Source of the DNA: Legionellaceae bacterium
GTDB lineage: Bacteria; Pseudomonadota; Gammaproteobacteria; Legionellales; Legionellaceae
Reading direction: 5' to 3'
Assembly: GCA_029210085.1 (NCBI GenBank)
Contig: JARGPP010000019.1
Location: 1 to 40,349, forward strand
Length of the DNA stretch: 40,349 nucleotides
The first letter of the stretch is position 1, and every line of letters starts with the position of its first letter. Below are positions 35,864 to 40,349 of this stretch, piece by piece. The position numbers and the translations under genes are program-made. Below the pieces are notes generated by a model. It was given only the letters and a program-made list of their open reading frames with translations, had not been told where the DNA came from and did not search any database.

Positions 35864-36365
35864 AAGCCGTGTCGGCTTCATTATCTTCTTCGTTCTGCTC
35901 GCTATGAGTATCAGAAACACTTTCTGTATCTGTTTTTGCGAGAGAAAGTCTCTCGAGGTCTTTTTCTTTTAATTCGGAGCTCTGTACCAACGCAACAGAA
36001 GTATCTAGATCTTCATCAATAATTGCGCTGGATGCTGTCGAGGCTTCATCTTTTTCGGCGTTTGAGAATATTTCTTTTATTTCAGGTGTCTCCTCGATGA
36101 GTTGAAGATGCTTAAATGATGAGCCATCTGTTAATTGGTCAAATATTTTGTTTATGTCTAAAATAGTGCGTGGATCATGCTTATCTTTGATTGCTTCAGC
36201 ATTAATTTTCATATAAAAAACATTGCCTAATTTTTCGGAAGTTAAGGTTGTACCAGAAAGGTCATTGAATTTATGACTAAAATCACGAAGCACTTCCCAA
36301 GCACCCAGTTGGGTATTAATATTTGCGTCATTGCTGACTTCACCTTCAAGATATATAGTGCCCAT
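35841..36365 (-). CDS. Acidic-tailed orphan protein, candidate effector
   Basis: The ATG at 36365 has AGGTGG eight bases upstream and gives 174 residues; a GTG four codons earlier is less likely. The N-terminal 100 residues could fold as a small alpha/beta domain (MGTIYLEGEVSNDANINTQ). From residue about 110 the chain is very acidic and Ser/Thr-rich (SVSDTHSEQNEEDNEADTA), ending AFNPMHRQ. No known motif is visible. The acidic disordered tail resembles the translocation signals of Dot/Icm substrates. It lies back to back with the cyclin gene. Confidence 0.55.
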   Translation of the reverse strand: MGTIYLEGEVSNDANINTQLGAWEVLRDFSHKFNDLSGTTLTSEKLGNVFYMKINAEAIKDKHDPRTILDINKIFDQLTDGSSFKHLQLIEETPEIKEIFSNAEKDEASTASSAIIDEDLDTSVALVQSSELKEKDLERLSLAKTDTESVSDTHSEQNEEDNEADTAFNPMHRQ

Positions 36366-36532
36366 ATGATGATCCACCTATTTGATTGATTTTTTAACTT
36401 TAGAGTTCAAAATAAATCCACATAAATTAATTATAGAACAAAATATGCGTTTAATTAGTAAAAGGTGTATTCGCGCACCTAATTTGCATGAGGTATGATA
36501 TAACTAAAAAATGATAACTTTGGATAATACGA

Positions 36533-37180
36533 ATGAAAAAACCTTCAGAGACGGTATTTCAGTGTGGAGTAGCCCAATCAAACATTACTTTTTTTTCCTT
36601 ATCCTTTAAGCAACGCGTGATTCCAGCAGAGCAGGAAAATACATTAAACTTTACAAGTACAGACGATGTGGTTTCTCGCATTGGAACACTGTTAGAAAAA
36701 AGTATTCATAAGAATGATACGATGTCACGCGGTTATTATCGTACTTGTTATAGTTCGGACACTGCAACACCCATACCGATTACACAATATCTAGCAAATG
36801 TGGTCAATTATGTAGAAGCTGATGAGGGTACTTGTATTTTAATGCTTTGTTATTTGGATGCGTATTTTTCAAAGTATCACATATGGGATAAGTTAAATGC
36901 ATATAATGTGCATCGTTTAATATTGGTAAGTTTGTTATTAGCACATAAATATTTAGAAGATGATTTTTTCTTCAATGATGTATTTGCGCGGGTTGGTGGT
37001 GTTACTTTAAAAGAATTAAATGATTTAGAATTAAGTTTATTGATGCATCTTCGTTTTGGGTTGTATGTGTCGCCTGAAAAGTATGCAGATTATCGACGTG
37101 CTTTGCTTCATTGTGATCTTGATTCTGATCTTAAAGAAGATGATGCAAGGCCCTCTTTAGTGGTTATGGGACGAACTTAA
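36533..37180 (+). CDS. Cyclin-box protein of the PHO80 / P-type (U-type) cyclin family
   Basis: The 215-residue protein has a eukaryotic cyclin box at residues about 44-188. PIPITQYLANVVNYV (80-94) matches the family's opening helix, and NVHRLILVSLLLAHKYLED (125-143) matches the core helix in which PHO80/cyclin-P proteins read NVHRLL-x2-S-x3-AAKFLDD. FFNDVFARVGGVTLKELN (146-163), then LELSLLMHLRFGLYVSPEKY, continue the match. Lys139 and Glu166 sit where cyclin A has Lys266 and Glu295, the pair that contacts the CDK. There is no signal peptide. The N-terminal 40 residues and the tail after 190 are unique. It would be expected to bind a host kinase if delivered, or to have been adopted for another use. 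The HGSNAT-like gene begins 2 nt later. Confidence 0.88.
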   Translation: MKKPSETVFQCGVAQSNITFFSLSFKQRVIPAEQENTLNFTSTDDVVSRIGTLLEKSIHKNDTMSRGYYRTCYSSDTATPIPITQYLANVVNYVEADEGTCILMLCYLDAYFSKYHIWDKLNAYNVHRLILVSLLLAHKYLEDDFFFNDVFARVGGVTLKELNDLELSLLMHLRFGLYVSPEKYADYRRALLHCDLDSDLKEDDARPSLVVMGRT

Positions 37181-37182
37181 GT

Positions 37183-38277
37183 ATGGGGAAAAAAAGTATA
37201 GCAAGGGTTTTATCACTCGATGTTTTTCGAGGTATGACGATTATTTTGATGATTCTTGTAAATAGTCCGGGTAATGCGAAACCTTATGCTTGGCTCGAAC
37301 ACACGGCTTGGAATGGTTGCACATTGGCAGATGTGGTATTTCCTTTTTTTATTCTTATTGTCGGTGTTTCGGTGGTCTTGGCTTTATCTAACTTACAAGC
37401 AAAAAGTGTTACTCAAGTTCAGATATTTAAGCAAATAATTTGGAGAAGCTTTTATATTTTTTTGATGGGGTTATTACTGAATGCTTTCCCGTATCATCTG
37501 TTAGATTGGTCAACGCTTAGAGTGATGGGTGTTTTACAGCGGATTGCGATTTGTTATTTTGTATCAGCTTGTTTATTTTTAACAACGAATATACGCACAC
37601 AGGCTATGATTGTAGTGGCTTTATTGATTGGTTATGGCTTAATGCTTTCATTTTTAACAGAAGACGTGGTTGGGTATATTGATAGATTGCTTTTATCTCC
37701 GAACCATTTATATACGCAAACATTTGATCCCGAAGGTTTGCTGAGCACCTTGCCAGCAATTGCATCTGTATTATTGGGAAATTTGATTGGTTTTCGGCTA
37801 ATTTCAAATCAATCTAGTACGCAACATGTGCAATGGATGTTGAGTGCAGGTGTTATATTGGCCACATTAGGGTGGAGTTTGCACGCTGTTTTACCCATTA
37901 ATAAGTCATTGTGGTCAAGCTCATATGTGTTATGGACGACCGGTATTTTTTTGCTAAGTTTCGCTGTGGTTTATGGATTAATCGAAGTAAAACAATGGTG
38001 TAGATGGTCGAATTTTTTTAATCTTTTTGGACGTCATGCATTATTGGTTTATATGTTGCATGTTTTGTTTTTAAAAATTCAGGCTATGGTCCATGTACAT
38101 AATGTTGTAGGTGCGGTGGTTTCTTTACGTGTATATATCACAGAGATATTGTTTGGTTTTTTAACGCCTGCAAATGCATCTCTTTGTTATTCTGTTACTT
38201 ATACAATGTTTTGGTTCTTGGTGTTACTGGCTGTTGAGAGATGGCGTCAATTAGTTTGTGTTGGCTATCCGTTGTGA
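37183..38277 (+). CDS. HGSNAT-like membrane acetyltransferase (NagX/DUF5009 type)
   Basis: The 364-residue inner-membrane protein has about ten helices. The N-terminus VLSLDVFRGMTIILMILVN and LEHTAWNGCTLADVVFPFF match heparan-alpha-glucosaminide N-acetyltransferase. His40 is in the position of the His that is acetylated in the human enzyme. Bacterial members (NagX) transfer an acetyl group to a glucosamine-type amino sugar across the membrane. FGRHALLVYMLHVLF near the C-terminus is also typical. It starts 2 nt after the cyclin stop and so shares its transcript, though no functional link is known. Substrate is inferred from family. Confidence 0.85.
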   Translation: MGKKSIARVLSLDVFRGMTIILMILVNSPGNAKPYAWLEHTAWNGCTLADVVFPFFILIVGVSVVLALSNLQAKSVTQVQIFKQIIWRSFYIFLMGLLLNAFPYHLLDWSTLRVMGVLQRIAICYFVSACLFLTTNIRTQAMIVVALLIGYGLMLSFLTEDVVGYIDRLLLSPNHLYTQTFDPEGLLSTLPAIASVLLGNLIGFRLISNQSSTQHVQWMLSAGVILATLGWSLHAVLPINKSLWSSSYVLWTTGIFLLSFAVVYGLIEVKQWCRWSNFFNLFGRHALLVYMLHVLFLKIQAMVHVHNVVGAVVSLRVYITEILFGFLTPANASLCYSVTYTMFWFLVLLAVERWRQLVCVGYPL

Positions 38278-38319
38278 TCTTAAACTTACGTGCGGCTCTA
38301 GGTAGCAATTTTTGACGCT

Positions 38320-38439
38320 TCATACTGTTTTAATATCATGAGAATAACCTGCCTCATGCAATTCCACGTGTATATGATGCGCTAACTTCAATGCTTCTGC
38401 TGTATACTCAGGAGAGAAATACTTTCGTTTCTTTTCCAT
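38320..38439 (-). pseudogene. IS3-family transposase OrfA fragment
   Basis: The 39-codon frame begins MEKKRKYFSPEYTAEALKLA, which is the typical start of IS3-family OrfA (the HTH_Tnp_1 type beginning K-R/K-x-Y/F-S-P-E-F/Y). It ends after 39 residues, before the rest of the HTH. No OrfB is present. It is a remnant of an insertion now next to two IS630 copies. Confidence 0.65.
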
Positions 38440-38443
38440 ATTT

Positions 38444-38479
38444 CACCTCTGGCTCTAAGTTTACCAACTTAGTGAGGTG
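38444..38479. repeat. Two-part hairpin just upstream of the OrfA fragment
   Basis: CACCTC (38444-38449) pairs with GAGGTG (38474-38479), and CTAAGTT (38455-38461) pairs with AACTTAG (38466-38472) around a 4-nt loop. It lies 5 nt before the ATG of the IS3 OrfA fragment on the minus strand and covers its ribosome-binding region. It could be an IS end or a translation-limiting structure. Confidence 0.4.
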
Positions 38480-38553
38480 TTCGAAATGAGCGGAGCGGAT
38501 CAAATTGTTGGAACACAATAATTACAGGCTAACATGGTATAGTCGTTTGATTT

Positions 38554-39132
38554 CTAAATGATCGCTTTGAATGCACAATCAACCGCCTCGGCTAAACTAT
38601 TAAACCGAGTAATAATTTTTTTAATTTGATTCTTCAAATTCGCCCAAAATTTCTCAATTGGATTTAGATCTGGAGAATAAGGCGGTAAAAATAACAAACG
38701 ACATTGAGCATTCTCAATTAACGTTTTTGTTTGCTCTGACTTATGAAAAGCAGCGTTATCCATAATGATCGTATATCCAGGCCCTAATTCAGGTAACAAG
38801 AAATTTTCAAGCCATAAATTAAACAATATTGTATCGCAAGTACCGGTATAACATAGGGGAGCAACTACTTTATTATTTGCTAATCCAGCAATAAAGCTTT
38901 CTCTGGCGTAGCGCTTACCTGATACCTCTCCTGTTATTTTCTGACCTCTGGGGCTCCACCCATATTCTCTCGAAATAAACTTATCTATGCCTGATTCGTC
39001 AATGTAGACACATTTATTTATTGAGTGCTGAGATAACTCCAGCAAAAAAGCTTGCCGCTTTATTTCATCTCGCTCTAAGTAGAGCGGTGACTTTTTTTTC
39101 GCGTAACGTTTAAGCGTTTTAATGCACGCCAT
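38554..39132 (-). CDS. IS630 transposase, DDE catalytic part (copy A, OrfB)
   Basis: The frame encodes the DDE domain. YIDESGIDKF carries the first Asp, IIMDNAAFHKS the second, and PPYSPDLNPIEKFWANLK the Glu. It is probably made by -1 frameshifting from OrfA at the A8 run at 39092-39099, which both frames share; its own ATG at 39132 has no good RBS. The fused product would have about 280 residues, normal for the family. Confidence 0.85.
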   Translation of the reverse strand: MACIKTLKRYAKKKSPLYLERDEIKRQAFLLELSQHSINKCVYIDESGIDKFISREYGWSPRGQKITGEVSGKRYARESFIAGLANNKVVAPLCYTGTCDTILFNLWLENFLLPELGPGYTIIMDNAAFHKSEQTKTLIENAQCRLLFLPPYSPDLNPIEKFWANLKNQIKKIITRFNSLAEAVDCAFKAII

Positions 39133-39404
39133 GCACCAGAATAGGTGATACCGAACGCTTCTGCTATTTCGTTTAAATGAGCGTCAGGATTTGAAGCTAT
39201 AAATTCACGAAGTTTTATATCATCGACTTTATAGGGTAAGTTTTTACGAGTGGTTGGTGATAAATCACCTGTTTCTTCTTTTCGTGTGCGCCAGCGCTGT
39301 ATTGACGAACGACTAACATTGAATGTATCGCAGGCTGTTTTTATCAAGCCACCTGCTTCAATATAATTTAAAACACTTGTTCTTAAATCTGATGAATAGC
39401 TCAT
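39075..39404 (-). CDS. IS630 transposase, DNA-binding part (copy A, OrfA)
   Basis: The 109-residue frame holds two helix-turn-helix regions. VLNYIEAGGLIKTACDTFNV followed by SRSSIQRW is the first, and HLNEIAEAFGITYSGAWRALK is the second. It would bind the element's ends. It stops at 39075, shortly after the A8 run where a -1 slip enters OrfB. Confidence 0.85.
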   Translation of the reverse strand: MSYSSDLRTSVLNYIEAGGLIKTACDTFNVSRSSIQRWRTRKEETGDLSPTTRKNLPYKVDDIKLREFIASNPDAHLNEIAEAFGITYSGAWRALKRLNVTRKKSHRST

Positions 39405-39478
39405 AATAAAAAGCTGAAACTATAACACAACTATTAAGTCACTTTTAAATCAAATAACTATATATAGTCGCTTAAATT

Positions 39479-40057
39479 TTAAATGATCGATTGAAAGGCA
39501 TAATCGACGGCTTCAGCCAAACTCCCGCATCCCCCAATAATTTTTTTAATTTTATCTTTCAAATTTGCCCAGCATTTCTCAATTGGATTTAGATCTGGTG
39601 AGTAAGGCGGTAAAAATAATAAGTGACATTGAGCATTTTCAATTAATAACTTTGTATGTTCTGATTTATGAAACGCCGCATTATCCATGATAATAGTATA
39701 GCCAGGCCCTAAATTAGGGAGCAAAAAATTTTCAAGCCAAAAGTTGAATAATATTGTATCGCAAGTACCCGTATAACAAAGAGGTGCTATCAGTTTATTA
39801 TTAACTAGCCCAGCAATAAAACTTTCTCTTGCATAACGTTTACCCGAAATTTCTCCTATTATGCGCTGACCTCTAACACTTCTACCATGCTCTCTAGAGA
39901 TAAATTTATCGATGCCTGACTCATCAACATAAACACATTTTTCTGGAATATGATCTGCCAGCTCTTTTAAAAAAGCCTCTCGTTTCACTGGATCGCGTTC
40001 TATATAAAGCGGCGACTTTTTTTTCGTGTTATTTTCAGACGTTTGAGGGCACTCCAT
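39479..40057 (-). CDS. IS630 transposase, DDE catalytic part (copy B, OrfB)
   Basis: It has the same DDE signature as copy A: YVDESGIDKF, IIMDNAAFHKS and PPYSPDLNPIEKCWANLK. It is intact and has no stop or frameshift other than the expected A8 overlap with OrfA. The N-terminal residues before the A8 run differ completely from copy A, which fits a frame read only after the slip. Confidence 0.85.
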   Translation of the reverse strand: MECPQTSENNTKKKSPLYIERDPVKREAFLKELADHIPEKCVYVDESGIDKFISREHGRSVRGQRIIGEISGKRYARESFIAGLVNNKLIAPLCYTGTCDTILFNFWLENFLLPNLGPGYTIIMDNAAFHKSEHTKLLIENAQCHLLFLPPYSPDLNPIEKCWANLKDKIKKIIGGCGSLAEAVDYAFQSII

Positions 40058-40329
40058 ATGCCTGGGGCTGTTACTCCAAATGCTTCTGCTATTTCGTGTA
40101 GATAAGCATCCGGATTAGCGGCAATAAAAGCACGTAACTTTATATCGTCAACTTTATAAGATGTTCTTTCTCTTTCGGCTGGGCGTAAGTCGCCTGTTTC
40201 TTCTTTAAGACTTCGCCAGCGTTGAATCGAAGAACGACTAACTTTAAAAGTATCACACGCTGTTTTTATCAAACCGCCCGCTTCAATATAATCCAAAACC
40301 CTTATTCTTAAATCTGATGAATGACTCAT
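40000..40329 (-). CDS. IS630 transposase, DNA-binding part (copy B, OrfA)
   Basis: The 109-residue frame is parallel to OrfA of copy A. The first HTH (YIEAGGLIKTACDTFKVSRS) is nearly identical, and the second (EIAEAFGVTAPGIWSALK) is more diverged. It ends at 40000, just past the A8 run. Confidence 0.85.
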   Translation of the reverse strand: MSHSSDLRIRVLDYIEAGGLIKTACDTFKVSRSSIQRWRSLKEETGDLRPAERERTSYKVDDIKLRAFIAANPDAYLHEIAEAFGVTAPGIWSALKRLKITRKKSRRFI

Positions 40330-40349
40330 AATAAAATCTGAAATTGTAA

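Larger units (their letters stand above)
38538..39462 (-). mobile_element. IS630-family insertion sequence, copy A (complete)
   Basis: A 925-bp element bounded by TATAGTCGTTTGATTT at 38538 and, inverted, TATAGTTATTTGATTT ending at 39462. The ends begin with TA, the target of this family. It holds two overlapping frames (39404-39075 and 39132-38554) joined by an A8 slippery run. All parts look intact, so it may be active. Its right end abuts copy B directly. Confidence 0.8.
39463..40349 (-). mobile_element. IS630-family insertion sequence, copy B (runs off the window)
   Basis: The left end TATAGTCGCTTAAATTTT begins at 39463, immediately after copy A. The gene order, orientation and A8 slippery run (40017-40024) are the same as in copy A, but the proteins differ at roughly a quarter of positions. 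The right inverted repeat would lie about 60 bp beyond the window. Confidence 0.75.

Noticed and set aside
36463-36480. AGGTG/CACCT hairpin upstream of the cyclin as a regulatory element
   Set aside because: A 5-bp stem in a short AT-rich region is likely by chance.

Overview
The window looks like chromosome from an AT-rich gammaproteobacterium of the Legionellales type. Housekeeping blocks have gammaproteobacterial gene order. The serine dehydratase is 458 residues long and ends in a cysteine like the Legionella enzyme, and one outer-membrane protein begins its mature part as Legionella surface antigens do. Between these blocks lie orphan, Ser-rich or acidic-tailed proteins and proteins of eukaryotic type, as expected of a host-associated (intracellular, possibly intranuclear) bacterium. 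The taxon is an inference from content; no marker gene such as rRNA is present.

Layout. 1-7,000: a NagB/PIG-L fusion, a new 47-residue exported peptide with its own strong promoter, an HPPD-like VOC-fold protein, two orphan proteins, a carotenoid cleavage oxygenase with all four iron-binding histidines, and two decayed copies of one unknown coding end. 7,000-9,700: a beta-barrel surface protein, an exported GH18-like protein and a disordered Ser-rich protein. 9,800-12,200: glsA-sdaA, a glutamine and serine deamination pair. 12,450-17,200: an MFS drug pump, a 22-bp perfect hairpin, two orphan proteins and a serine beta-lactamase-like hydrolase.

17,200-28,200: the envelope core. kdsD-kdsC-lptC-lptA-lptB (Kdo supply and LPS export) runs leftward. 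mlaFEDCB-ibaG-murA (phospholipid transport, peptidoglycan precursor) runs rightward from the same divergent promoter region and is followed by a Nif3-family gene and recD2. 28,200-32,400: an msrB-msrA fusion, a WbpM/CapD-like sugar-nucleotide dehydratase and a reduced set of minor pilins (a 52-residue PilV-like, a PilW-like and a PilX-like protein), closed by a clear Rho-independent terminator.

32,800-38,300: a dicarboxylate/amino-acid symporter overlapping an ABC exporter, an acidic-tailed orphan, a bacterial gene for a PHO80/P-type CYCLIN, and an HGSNAT-like acetyltransferase 2 nt after it. 38,300-40,349: an IS3 orfA fragment and two different IS630 elements abutting head to tail, each with a conserved A8 frameshift site; the second runs off the window.

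The most surprising gene is the cyclin (36533-37180), which keeps the cyclin-box residues that contact a kinase. With the carotenoid oxygenase, the HPPD-like protein, the GH18-like secreted protein and the Ser-rich protein with a basic cluster, it suggests a set of genes aimed at, or taken from, a eukaryotic host.
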